Source: Paenibacillus etheri (GTDB taxonomy: Bacteria; Bacillota; Bacilli; Paenibacillales; Paenibacillaceae). Taken from it: a stretch of 64,000 bases of DNA. The notes under the pieces were generated by a model, which was not told where the DNA came from, did not search any database, and saw only the letters and a list, made by a program, of their open reading frames with translations. Every line of letters begins with the position of its first letter. Position 1 is the stretch's first letter. The translations under genes and the position numbers were made by a program. This document shows positions 1 through 7,652 of this stretch, in pieces. The DNA lies in contig NZ_LCZJ02000037.1 of NCBI RefSeq assembly GCF_001012825.1, positions 79,637-143,636 of the forward strand, given 5' to 3'.

Positions 1-1
1 A

Positions 2-1249
2 CTCCATGCCCTTGAATCCGTCCCCCTTGTGCTGCAGGTCGAAGGCAATTCTGAGCTTACTCTTAACCTTAAAAAGGCCGGAATGACTTATGAAGCCGCT
101 GCTTTTGAGCAAGCTCTACAAGATCTTACGGAAGGGCGGCTATGGGATCGTGTAAAAGCCCGCTACAGCTTCCCCCAGAATTGGAGTGTTGAAGCCCATC
201 TGGAGATTGCACAATTACAGACCATCCTAAGTCCCGCTTGGGAGAGAGAATCCTTCGGAGATCCTGTGGATGCTACGCGGCGAATTACCGGGGATGATCG
301 TGTAGTGTATACGTCCGAGAAGACTTCCCTTGAGGTAGACTGGACAGGAATGGTGACCTCACTATGGGCCGCTGCCCCCACTCGTTTTAGTCGTCTAATC
401 ACGCTGCAAGAGAAGGGGATCACTTTGGAGGTTCCATTAACCATATTACAACCGGACATCACTCTAAATGCTTTAAAGGAGCAAGGCATTGAGCGGAAAA
501 TCATGCAATTCAGTACCTCTCTCGGCGCAAGTGGACCTGGGCGAATCTACAACGTTGAATCAGCGGCCAAAGCTGTGAACGGAACCGTGCTCCCACCTGG
601 CGCCGTTTTTGACTATGGCAAAGCTATTGAAAAAGCAAAAGTAGAATACGGCTTCCGCGAAGCGCCAGTCATTGTGAACGGTAAGCTACAAGCCGGCGTC
701 GGCGGCGGAATCTGCCAAGTTTCCAGTACGCTGTACAACGCCGCTCTGCGCACCGGACTGGAGATTGTGGAGCGCCGCAACCACTCCTTGCCTGTCAACT
801 ATCTACCCAAAGGCCAGGATGCGACGTTCGCTGAAGGCTATATCAACTTCCGTTTTCGCAATACGACTGGCAAATATCTAGTCATTAAAGCGGCTGTGCA
901 AGGCCGATCACTAACGATTAAGTTCTTCGGTACCTTTCCGCAAAATGTCACTTATAAGGTCCATTCACAAATCGTAGAGGTACTGCCTCCAGTCGACAAG
1001 TACGTAAACGACTCTTCCCTCCCTCGTGGAGGCTCACGCGTTATACAAAATGGGAAAACCGGATATGTTGTTGAGACCTACAGCACCCGGTTTGTTGACG
1101 GTAAGTCGACTGAAGTGAAGAAATTATCCCGCGATGTGTATTACGCACAGAAAAGATTAATCGCTATCAATCGTGGCGCCGTAAGTAAATCTGTAATTCC
1201 AGAAGCACCTAGAAAGCAATTGGTAGAGGACGGCGTTCGAAGTGAATAG
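2..1249 (+). CDS. VanW family cell-wall protein with C-terminal G5-like domain (5' end outside window)
   Basis: The frame is open to the left edge, so the true start lies outside; the first internal start codon (GTG at 29) is not convincing. The C-terminal two thirds carry a VanW domain: it begins near the GPGRIYNVESAAKAVNG stretch and includes the Gly-rich GVGGGICQVSSTLYNA core and the RRNHSLPVNYLP segment. After it comes a G5-like module (RGGSRVIQNGKTGY ... FVDGKST). VanW proteins of Firmicutes are usually exported or membrane-anchored and wall-associated; their biochemical role is not settled despite the vancomycin-cluster name. The N-terminal visible part may be a peptidoglycan-binding (PG_binding_4-like) region, which is less certain. 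A strong terminator follows. Family call confident, function not. Confidence 0.85.
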   Translation, partial: LHALESVPLVLQVEGNSELTLNLKKAGMTYEAAAFEQALQDLTEGRLWDRVKARYSFPQNWSVEAHLEIAQLQTILSPAWERESFGDPVDATRRITGDDRVVYTSEKTSLEVDWTGMVTSLWAAAPTRFSRLITLQEKGITLEVPLTILQPDITLNALKEQGIERKIMQFSTSLGASGPGRIYNVESAAKAVNGTVLPPGAVFDYGKAIEKAKVEYGFREAPVIVNGKLQAGVGGGICQVSSTLYNAALRTGLEIVERRNHSLPVNYLPKGQDATFAEGYINFRFRNTTGKYLVIKAAVQGRSLTIKFFGTFPQNVTYKVHSQIVEVLPPVDKYVNDSSLPRGGSRVIQNGKTGYVVETYSTRFVDGKSTEVKKLSRDVYYAQKRLIAINRGAVSKSVIPEAPRKQLVEDGVRSE

Positions 1250-1259
1250 ATTACCTACA

Positions 1260-1304
1260 ACATAAACGGTCAGACCTCGTGAGGTTCTGACCGTTTATGT
1301 TTGT
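1260..1304 (+). terminator. Intrinsic terminator after the VanW gene
   Basis: Left arm 1260-1278 (ACATAAACGGTCAGACCTC) pairs with right arm 1281-1300, with one bulged base and a 2-nt loop, then TTGT. It lies 11 bases past the stop codon. Confidence 0.8.
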
Positions 1305-1400
1305 GGATCTATTTTACCTGTAGATTACCTTTCCTGCCTTTAAAATTTACGATTCGGGGGTACATTAGAAATAGACCTATAATCAGAAAGGATGAACACC

Positions 1401-1802
1401 ATGACAACAGCTCTTGTAAATGATCTATCTAGTATTGTCCGCAGTGCACCTGCTATTTTTGCCTCACGTACTTGCAGAGAAGCCCTTCGCGTAATGTTCC
1501 AGCATCCAGAATCTAAATGCATCGTCGTCTGTAATGCTACGAATGAACCGCTTGGATTGTTAATGAGCGAACGTTTCTTTTTAAAAGCCACCGGAAGATC
1601 TGGGGTAGATCTGTTCTACAGAGAACCTGCCATGAAGCTTATGAACAAAACTCCACTCATCTATGATATCTCCACTCCACTTGAATCCGTATTAGCTAAT
1701 GCTATAAGCCGCCCAGATCCTATGAAGAATGATTGTGTCATTATTACCCGTAAAGGTAAATTCGCAGGTGTAGTTTATATCTCTGACCTGAAGCGCAGTT
1801 AG
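1401..1802 (+). CDS. Small CBS-domain protein
   Basis: A 133-residue protein that looks like little more than a CBS pair. The first half reads ...TCREALRVMFQHPESKCIVVCNATNEPLGLLMSERFF and the second ...STPLESVLANAISRPDPMKNDCVIITRKGKFAGVVYISDLKR, the usual strand-G(x)Φ-strand end of CBS repeats. CBS pairs bind adenosyl ligands and often regulate a partner; no partner is adjacent here. The start at 1401 is chosen because AGAAAGGA (1385-1392) lies 8 bases upstream; the in-frame ATG at 1392 overlaps that site. It is an isolated gene between two terminator-bounded units. Function unknown beyond the fold. Confidence 0.7.
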   Translation: MTTALVNDLSSIVRSAPAIFASRTCREALRVMFQHPESKCIVVCNATNEPLGLLMSERFFLKATGRSGVDLFYREPAMKLMNKTPLIYDISTPLESVLANAISRPDPMKNDCVIITRKGKFAGVVYISDLKRS

Positions 1803-1847
1803 TTGTAGCCCCTGCCATCATCTTTCCTCTAATACCTTCCCCTTTCC

Positions 1848-2450
1848 TCAGAAAAGAATATCCGGTGACGTGTCGATTCTCCAGTATCCCTCCACTTTCT
1901 TCAGCTTCACATACACCGACTCACTGCTTTCCTGCGCATCTGGATAAGGAACGGTCAGTTCGAATTCAGCGGTTGTCGCAGTTTTGGAGAGCATGCGGGC
2001 GGTGGCTTTTTCATACATCAATAGATTGCCCACATCTGCATTAACCTGCGACATTCTTCCGTTATACTCCAAAAACTGAGTCTGCACATAATATGCCGCT
2101 GCATTGTGAGTGTAGGCTTTTTTTATGTAATTCATCAGCTTCGTCTTTGTGCCAATGTCACTGGAAAGATAACGGTACGCCTGCGCTTTATACGTGAAGG
2201 TTTCTATCGGGAAGATGTTTCCGCCTCGATTACTATAGAAATAAAGAGCTCTTGCATGGACTACCAGCGGAATGATACTTTTCACCGTCAAATTATTGAT
2301 GGTAGCAGGGCCCTCTTTCCCAGGCGCAGACACAGCCACCTTCTTGATCTCGGCACTCCCTGCTGACGGCGAAGCCGCCATAACTCCCCCTCCTGCTGAA
2401 ATCAGGCCTATGGAAAGGGCCAACGAACCAATCATCCACTTTTTGTTCAT
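1848..2450 (-). CDS. Secreted IseA (YoeB)-like DL-endopeptidase inhibitor
   Basis: A 200-residue protein with a clear signal peptide (MNKKWMIGSLALSIGLISAG..., cleavage probably after VMAA near residue 26). The mature part contains FTYKAQAYRYLSSDIGTKTKLMNYIKKAYT and the FLEYNGRMSQVNADVG stretch. This resembles B. subtilis IseA, which binds and inhibits LytE/LytF-type DL-endopeptidases and slows wall hydrolysis. If so, it acts outside the membrane on autolysins. The ribosome-binding site AAAGGAGG lies just upstream. The dispersed repeat at 2481-2574 sits directly 5' of it. The IseA assignment is from memory of the family; a signal-peptide-bearing secreted protein is certain. Confidence 0.62.
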   Translation of the reverse strand: MNKKWMIGSLALSIGLISAGGGVMAASPSAGSAEIKKVAVSAPGKEGPATINNLTVKSIIPLVVHARALYFYSNRGGNIFPIETFTYKAQAYRYLSSDIGTKTKLMNYIKKAYTHNAAAYYVQTQFLEYNGRMSQVNADVGNLLMYEKATARMLSKTATTAEFELTVPYPDAQESSESVYVKLKKVEGYWRIDTSPDILF

Positions 2451-2480
2451 TCGGAAATCCTCCTTTGTTATCCAAGCTAA

Positions 2481-2574
2481 AACGCCTTCGGCGTCCTTAA
2501 CGGACGGTAAGCGTTTATGCGAGAAATATAAAGATAATGTAACGCGTGAAACTTATACTTTTTATATTTTAAAA
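2481..2574 (+). repeat. Dispersed repeat R1, copy A
   Basis: Same element as 19414-19509 (opposite strand). Shared blocks in order: GCCTTCGGCGTCCTTA, GGACGGTAAGC, GCGAGAAATA, TGAAAC-TATACTTT, TTTTAAAA. It can fold into three hairpins: ACGCC-ttc-GGCGT, GTCC-...-GGAC, and AAATATAAA...TTTATATTT. It fills the region just upstream of the iseA-like gene. Confidence 0.75.
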
Positions 2575-2671
2575 AATACAGGCGATAGCCACTGTTCCAG
2601 CTTATGCACCCCGCAAGCTAAAATACCCAATAAACTGAGGGATGAAAACACATTTATTTATTTTAGTAACG

Positions 2672-2710
2672 AAAAAACTCCACCCTCCTGATTTACAGGA
2701 AAAGTGGAGT
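2672..2710 (-). terminator. Terminator of the pilD-pilMN-pilO unit
   Basis: On the minus strand ACTCCAC (2704-2710) and GTGGAGT (2677-2683) pair, with an inner CCTG/CAGG, followed by six T residues (2672-2677). Confidence 0.8.
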
Positions 2711-2742
2711 CGTATAATGGTGTTATTGCAATGGTTAGAGAT

Positions 2743-3348
2743 CTAATTCGATGATGGAGTAACAACCTCATAATAAGCTGTGAAGGCTACGTTAGCAGTC
2801 AAGATACTTTCAGGACTGTTCGCAGAACGCTCTTCATAGGATTGTTGAAAATTAAACGAATCTACATTCACGATACGCGCCAGCATTTGTAGCTCATCCA
2901 TCCACTGCCGTATGCTTGTATAGGTGCCCTCTACTACAGCAGTCATTTTGATCTGTTTGACCATCGGGAACAGCACTTTAGCCGAACCAGTCATCTGCTG
3001 AATCGGATTAGCTTCATCCAAAATAAAGCTGACATCCTTTAAACGTGCCTGTGAGGACATCCCAACCGCTCGTAAATCCTCAATCAATCCTTCGCTATCA
3101 TCGCCTTTCGGGAGTGCTGCCAGAAGTTCCTGTTGTTCAGAATCTAAAGAAGTAGCGCTGCTTTTTAGTTCATTAATTTTAGTTTGGAGAATCTCTGCTT
3201 CTTTTTCCAGCTGGCTGATCTCGGCGTTCTGTGCGGATATTTCCTTATTCGTCGGTTGAACACCCAGCATATAAAAGGCAAACAGCATCAAGAACAGAAT
3301 CAATACACCCAGTACGATTGGAGAGCGATACTTATTGAACTGTTCCAT
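2743..3348 (-). CDS. pilO: PilO-like type IV pilus inner-membrane alignment protein
   Basis: A 201-residue protein with a short cytoplasmic N-terminus and one membrane segment (about residues 12-30, VLGVLILFLMLFAFYMLGV). A heptad-rich coiled coil follows (about 34-72) and then a small globular domain. This is the PilO plan: PilM-PilN-PilO form the platform linking the cytoplasmic motors to the pilus. It overlaps the fused pilMN gene by 17 bases, consistent with translational coupling, and is the last gene of the transcription unit. Sequence similarity to PilO is weak in general, so the call relies on topology and gene order. Confidence 0.8.
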   Translation of the reverse strand: MEQFNKYRSPIVLGVLILFLMLFAFYMLGVQPTNKEISAQNAEISQLEKEAEILQTKINELKSSATSLDSEQQELLAALPKGDDSEGLIEDLRAVGMSSQARLKDVSFILDEANPIQQMTGSAKVLFPMVKQIKMTAVVEGTYTSIRQWMDELQMLARIVNVDSFNFQQSYEERSANSPESILTANVAFTAYYEVVTPSSN

Positions 3349-4957
3349 TGCTGTTCACCTCCTCTTGGCTTGCATCCGTTCCATTTGTCTGTTGATTATT
3401 TGCTAATAAGTTTACTTTATAAATGGCTGTATACATATTTAAGGAAGTGGCTGCATTCGTTGGCCCCGCACTCTGATCCACAGTTCCTTCGGTCAGCTTC
3501 GAAATAGAAGCATCCACTGTAAAGGACATCTGACGCAGTTGTCTTAAATAGTTAGAGGCTTCTACCATAGTAGGTACATTAACAGTCAGGTCAATCGATG
3601 TCCGGTAGGTGTAGTTAATGTCACGGAGCAGAGAACCCGGTGGTAACCCTTCGACTAATTCATTTAGAATAGGAACAGCAATTACTTTATTGTTCTGAAT
3701 CTCTGCGATTGCCGTCTTCCGATCTAACTGCCCAGGTCCGCTGTTCTTAAGTTTCCCAAGCTCTACCTGTAGCATTAAACTGCGATCCTGCAAGCCTTGC
3801 AGCTCCTCTTTACCATTAGAGATTTGACCCTTATTAGCCGAAAAATAAATACCCGTCCCAATCGTTCCCACCAGCCAGATCGCCACAAGACCCATGGTCA
3901 CATAGGGGAATAATAACGTCTCCCGATCTTCTCTTGGCAGTAGGTCAATCGTGTCCACGCTGATGATGCTTTTTAGAGCTGTCCCCGCTGCTACTCGGTA
4001 ATCATTTAACTCAAGATCAGATACAGTATCTTTACCCATCTGGTCTAGGCTTATCGGTGTAATGTCGAGTTCTGCCAGCGACTGCTGAAGCTCTAGATCT
4101 AGCTGTTTACGAATGGATGGGACACCTGTTATAACTAAGTTTTTGATACGAGTCGAGCCATCGTGCAAGCTATATTGGTAGAAGCTGAGCATCCTCGAGA
4201 TTTCCGCAGTGATCTCCACCATTTGTTCCGGTGATAATTGCTCTTCCACAGCAACTGCTGTTTCTGCCAAAACTTCGCTGTCTACCATAAATTCCAATGC
4301 CGCAACATTTCGACCTTTATGCAGATCAAGCAAGTTAATCGTACGAATGAACACCGGATTCCCGTTTCTGAACATATAAACGTCCATGACGGATGGCTCT
4401 AGATTAATCAACATCGTTTCCGCAAAGCTTTCCCCATGTCCGGTTGCTATACTTCGCGCCAAAGCGGTTGCCGAAATTTCAACACTGCTTATTCGCAGAC
4501 CCGCACGCACCAGAATTTCTACATAATCCTGTATTGATTTCCGCGGAGCGGCAAAAACGAGTAAATGGCTATGCTCCTCATCTACCTCGAGCGTCACATA
4601 GTCATAAACAGGATTTTCAAATGGCAAATGCAGCCCCGTCTCCACTTCGAGCTTTACGAGCTGTTCAACCTGCTTATCGTTGGTACTTGGGATACTCATT
4701 TTGCGGATAATGATCTGCGAAGGTGGAATCGACAAGGAAACCTTGCTGCCCCTTAACCCTTCCTTCCTCACCCACTGCCTGACCCGGTCATAAAGCGCCT
4801 CGCTATCCGCCACCTGATTCTCTATGATCATGCCTGGAAGGAGCGGGAGATACCGTTTTTTGCGGACTTCCCATGACTGTTTATTCTTAAAACTAATATA
4901 GCGAATTCCGGTAGCTTCAATTGAAAGTCCGGCCACTTTAGGGCCTAATCCAAGCAT
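3332..4957 (-). CDS. Fused PilM-PilN type IV pilus platform protein
   Basis: A 541-residue protein in which two usually separate proteins are joined. Residues 1 to about 345 are an actin-like PilM (GLGPKVAGLSIEATGIRYISF start; SLSIPPSQIIIRKMSIPS; LVITGV near 280). Residues 346-541 are PilN-like: a basic/acidic juxtamembrane stretch, one membrane segment near 350-372 (FPYVTMGLVAIWLVGTIGTGIYF), a coiled coil, and a small domain with LRQLRQMSFTVDASISKLTEG. PilM normally binds the N-terminal tail of PilN; here they are covalently linked. The AGGAGGACATCGACAT site precedes ATG 4957. It acts at the membrane as the base of the pilus machine. Confidence 0.88.
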   Translation of the reverse strand: MLGLGPKVAGLSIEATGIRYISFKNKQSWEVRKKRYLPLLPGMIIENQVADSEALYDRVRQWVRKEGLRGSKVSLSIPPSQIIIRKMSIPSTNDKQVEQLVKLEVETGLHLPFENPVYDYVTLEVDEEHSHLLVFAAPRKSIQDYVEILVRAGLRISSVEISATALARSIATGHGESFAETMLINLEPSVMDVYMFRNGNPVFIRTINLLDLHKGRNVAALEFMVDSEVLAETAVAVEEQLSPEQMVEITAEISRMLSFYQYSLHDGSTRIKNLVITGVPSIRKQLDLELQQSLAELDITPISLDQMGKDTVSDLELNDYRVAAGTALKSIISVDTIDLLPREDRETLLFPYVTMGLVAIWLVGTIGTGIYFSANKGQISNGKEELQGLQDRSLMLQVELGKLKNSGPGQLDRKTAIAEIQNNKVIAVPILNELVEGLPPGSLLRDINYTYRTSIDLTVNVPTMVEASNYLRQLRQMSFTVDASISKLTEGTVDQSAGPTNAATSLNMYTAIYKVNLLANNQQTNGTDASQEEVNSNGTVQ

Positions 4958-4971
4958 ATGTCGATGTCCTC

Positions 4972-5721
4972 CTATCCGATGAGCGAGAGATACGCGCCGA
5001 TTATGTGTGAACCATATCCGTAACTAATTAAAGCACCTATTGCTAACCACGGACCAAAGGGAACCGGTTGTTTGCGTTTGATGATTCCGAGCAGCATTAG
5101 CAGTCCTCCGACCACGCTCCCAAGCAGACAAGCCATCAGAAATACCAAAATCACATTCGGAAATCCGATGACCAAGCCCAGCAGCGCAAATAACTTCACA
5201 TCCCCGGCACCCATCCCTCCTAACAGAACAAAGGGGATAAGAACCCCTCCCCCAAGCACAGCTCCCAGCAAGTGATGCCATAACGGCCCCTCTGGAAAGA
5301 GCAATACAAGAATGAGCAGTATCGGCAAAAAGAATAGCAATACCTTGTTCGGAATCAGCATGTACTTCAAATCGGCAATCGTCACAATAACCGCCAGACT
5401 CACCAGAATGAATCCGAGAATCCCCTTCCCCGTCAGACCAAATTGCATGTACACCCATAGAAAAAGCAAACCCGTCGCCGCTTCTCCTAGTGGATATAAA
5501 GGCGACACCCTTGTGCCGCAGTAACGACACTTGCCTCCTGACAGCAGGTAGCTTATCACCGGAAACAAATCACGCGCCTTCAGCCGCGTATTGCAGTTCG
5601 GGCAATGGGACGGTGGATTAAGCAAAGATTCCTTAGCTGGCACACGCAGTGCCACTACGTTATAGAAGGAGCCTAGAGTTAGGCCCAGTAAGGTGATGTA
5701 ACTTGCGATGAACATCGTCAT
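4972..5721 (-). CDS. pilD: Prepilin peptidase / N-methyltransferase (A24 family)
   Basis: A 249-residue polytopic membrane protein. The N-terminal cytoplasmic loop has the two CxxC pairs (CPNC near 41 and CRYC near 65) that bind zinc. The aspartyl protease residues are seen in ADLKYMLIPN and in the GAGDVKLFALLG (GxGD) motif. It would cleave the leader before the F of G-FTLIE in the pseudopilins at 5793-6278, 17271-17816 and 17800-18351 and methylate the new N-terminus. The gene follows the major pseudopilin gene but is separated from it by a terminator, so it is probably expressed at a lower level by read-through. Confidence 0.93.
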   Translation of the reverse strand: MTMFIASYITLLGLTLGSFYNVVALRVPAKESLLNPPSHCPNCNTRLKARDLFPVISYLLSGGKCRYCGTRVSPLYPLGEAATGLLFLWVYMQFGLTGKGILGFILVSLAVIVTIADLKYMLIPNKVLLFFLPILLILVLLFPEGPLWHHLLGAVLGGGVLIPFVLLGGMGAGDVKLFALLGLVIGFPNVILVFLMACLLGSVVGGLLMLLGIIKRKQPVPFGPWLAIGALISYGYGSHIIGAYLSLIG

Positions 5722-5747
5722 TTATGTCCTCTGTTGGCTTTCTGGAT

Positions 5748-5779
5748 TTTAAAAAAGGAATCGGGAAGTCCGATTCCTT
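5748..5779 (-). terminator. Intrinsic terminator between pseudopilin gene and pilD
   Basis: Perfect 10-bp stem, AAGGAATCGG / CCGATTCCTT (5755-5764 with 5770-5779), 5-nt loop, followed on the minus strand by TTTTTTAAAA. It sits 14 bases past the pseudopilin stop codon. Confidence 0.85.
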
Positions 5780-5792
5780 GGGAAAAAGCTGA

Positions 5793-6278
5793 TTATTTAT
5801 CACTGGATTTCAATACTTTAGACGCTTCGAAATTATAAGTCTGGGGATTTGCACCAGTAGTACCTGTATTTATGACTACAGCATCAGTACCTGTTAATTT
5901 CCCATCAGTAAACTTAACCTCTCCGCCTGTTATCTTTGCCTTGGTACTTGGTAAATACAACTCAGCATCTAAGTAACCTTTTGTTTGCAATTCTGTAATA
6001 AGTATTTTATCAACAGTAGCGTTATTAGCAGTACTCGTATCAGAATCAAAAACTCCCTCTTTTTCAGAACTTACATATAATCTTGAAGCATCATATATTT
6101 GACGAGCTGTTGCGGTATCAGCTGTTTTCCCTGTTTTTGTAATTAAATTTGATATCATAGGAAATGCAATAACCGCAATAATCCCCAAAATAACGATAAC
6201 CGCCAACAACTCGATCAGCGTAAACCCCTTTTGGCTTTCTTCTTTGCTCAATCTTCTTTTAATCGCTTGTGCTAACAT
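5793..6278 (-). CDS. pilA: Type IV major pseudopilin (prepilin)
   Basis: A 161-residue protein with a 17-residue basic leader ending in KG, then the class III cleavage site and hydrophobic helix (G-FTLIELLAVIVILGIIAVIAFP). E+5 of the mature pilin is present. The remaining ~110 residues form a small polar head rich in T, A and K with no cysteines. It is the most likely main pilin because it sits alone between the motor genes and a terminator and has a strong GAGGGGG ribosome-binding site and its own 168-base upstream leader. An alternative is a competence-like ComGC pseudopilin, but the surrounding PilB/T/C/M/N/O set supports a true type IV pilus. Confidence 0.85.
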   Translation of the reverse strand: MLAQAIKRRLSKEESQKGFTLIELLAVIVILGIIAVIAFPMISNLITKTGKTADTATARQIYDASRLYVSSEKEGVFDSDTSTANNATVDKILITELQTKGYLDAELYLPSTKAKITGGEVKFTDGKLTGTDAVVINTGTTGANPQTYNFEASKVLKSSDK

Positions 6279-6446
6279 TTGATTTCCCCCTCTAAGTGGT
6301 GTGTGATGGTACAGCTTATATCTTTTATTTCCGTGAATCCCGCTACAATGCTCGTCCTTCCTTGTCTAGCGCTAGCAAAAGATCTGTTACCCTGCCCCGC
6401 TCCCTCGGGCGTCACCCCTCTCAATATCTTCAAGGAACCGCAGAGT
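6279..6446 (-). other. Structured leader between pilC and the pseudopilin gene
   Basis: 168 bases with no ORF and higher GC than nearby spacers. On the minus strand TTCCTTG (near 6436) can pair with CAAGGAA (near 6363), and ATCTTTT (near 6380) with AAAAGAT (near 6325). It does not contain the conserved GCAAACC or GACGCAAAGCC blocks of the c-di-GMP-I riboswitch. It may be a regulatory or stabilising leader for pilA; this is inference. Confidence 0.35.
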
Positions 6447-7652
6447 TCACATATTACCGTACAGACTGAACATCGGCAGCATAATAGCAGCCACAATCAC
6501 ACCTACAACACCTGCTAGAAAAGCAATCAGCAATGGTTCTAACAGTGACTTCAGACGATCAACGGTATTTTCTACGTCCATCTCATAGAAATCAGCAACC
6601 TTAGACAACATCGTGTCGAGTGCCCCTGTCTCTTCACCAATCGCAATCATCTGCGTAACTAACGGTGGGAAAACCCATGCCTTTTTCAACGGTTCAGATA
6701 GTGGATTTCCTTGTCGCAGCGAATCACCTGCACTTCGGATAAATCCCCCTATGACCTTATTTCCTGCTACCTCTTCTACAATCATCAAGGATTGCAGGAT
6801 CGGAACTGAGCTGGCATAAAGAGATGAAAAAGTACGCGTAAACTGAGCAATCGAGCCTTTTTGATTCAGCTTGCCGAACACCGGAATCTTCAGCTTGGCA
6901 TAATCGAGTGCGTAGGCACCCTTTTCTGTACGTTTTGTAATCTGAAAAGCTATCACTAGGAGAAGAACTCCGAGGATCCAGAAATACCATTGACCTTGAA
7001 TGCTTTTGCTAAGCGCCAATACCATCTTCGTAATCGCCGGAAGCTCTGCATTCATCGATTCAAACATCGTTACAAACTGTGGAACTATCGCCCAGAGGAG
7101 GTATATAACCGCTCCAATCGCCATAATCCCGACCGTAATCGGGTAAGTGAGCGCAGATTTAATTTTCTCCGTCGTGGAATGCTGCTTCTCAAAAAACATC
7201 GCCAGTCGGTCGAGCGTCCCCTCAATATCACCGGATTCTTCACCGGCGCGGATCATGCTGACGAATAGCTGCGGGAAGATTTTTTTATGATCCTGAACAG
7301 CTTGTGAGAACGAGATCCCCCGCATCAGGCTTGAATTCACTTCCACAAGTGCTTTACGGAGCGGTTTGCTCTCAGTCTGCTCAGCCAAAATACGCGTTGC
7401 ATCTACAATCGACACTCCAGCACGCATAAGCGTGGCAAACTGCCTACAATAAATGATGAAATGAAGTGACTTAACTGGATTACCGATATAAATGTCCATC
7501 GATAGAATCGTTGTTTTGCGTTCGATCAGCGAGAATACTATAAGGCCACGCTTTCGTAGTTCCTCCATGGCCGTAGGCTTATCTGTTGCGGTTAGCTTTC
7601 CTTTAATGGACTTGCCTGTGGTTGTCTTTACTTGATATTCAAAAAGAGGCAT
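6447..7652 (-). CDS. pilC: Type IV pilus inner-membrane platform protein PilC
   Basis: A 401-residue protein of the GspF/PilC family. It has two copies of the cytoplasmic T2SSF helical domain (about 65-190, with FCRQFATLMRAGVSIVDATRIL-like start; and 270-395, with FTRTFSSLYASSVPILQSL). Hydrophobic segments lie near 170-190, 215-240 and 375-395. PilC is the membrane protein turned by the PilB and PilT ATPases to add or remove pilins. Its ATG overlaps the pilT stop codon (TGATG), showing tight coupling. Confidence 0.93.
   Translation of the reverse strand: MPLFEYQVKTTTGKSIKGKLTATDKPTAMEELRKRGLIVFSLIERKTTILSMDIYIGNPVKSLHFIIYCRQFATLMRAGVSIVDATRILAEQTESKPLRKALVEVNSSLMRGISFSQAVQDHKKIFPQLFVSMIRAGEESGDIEGTLDRLAMFFEKQHSTTEKIKSALTYPITVGIMAIGAVIYLLWAIVPQFVTMFESMNAELPAITKMVLALSKSIQGQWYFWILGVLLLVIAFQITKRTEKGAYALDYAKLKIPVFGKLNQKGSIAQFTRTFSSLYASSVPILQSLMIVEEVAGNKVIGGFIRSAGDSLRQGNPLSEPLKKAWVFPPLVTQMIAIGEETGALDTMLSKVADFYEMDVENTVDRLKSLLEPLLIAFLAGVVGVIVAAIMLPMFSLYGNM

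Noticed and set aside
5024-5530. 168-codon minus-strand frame overlapping pilD
   Set aside because: Out-of-frame shadow; pilD in the other frame has all catalytic motifs.
6279-6446. c-di-GMP (GEMM-I) riboswitch before pilA
   Set aside because: The region is structured and GC-rich, but the invariant GCAAACC and GACGCAAAGCC segments are missing.
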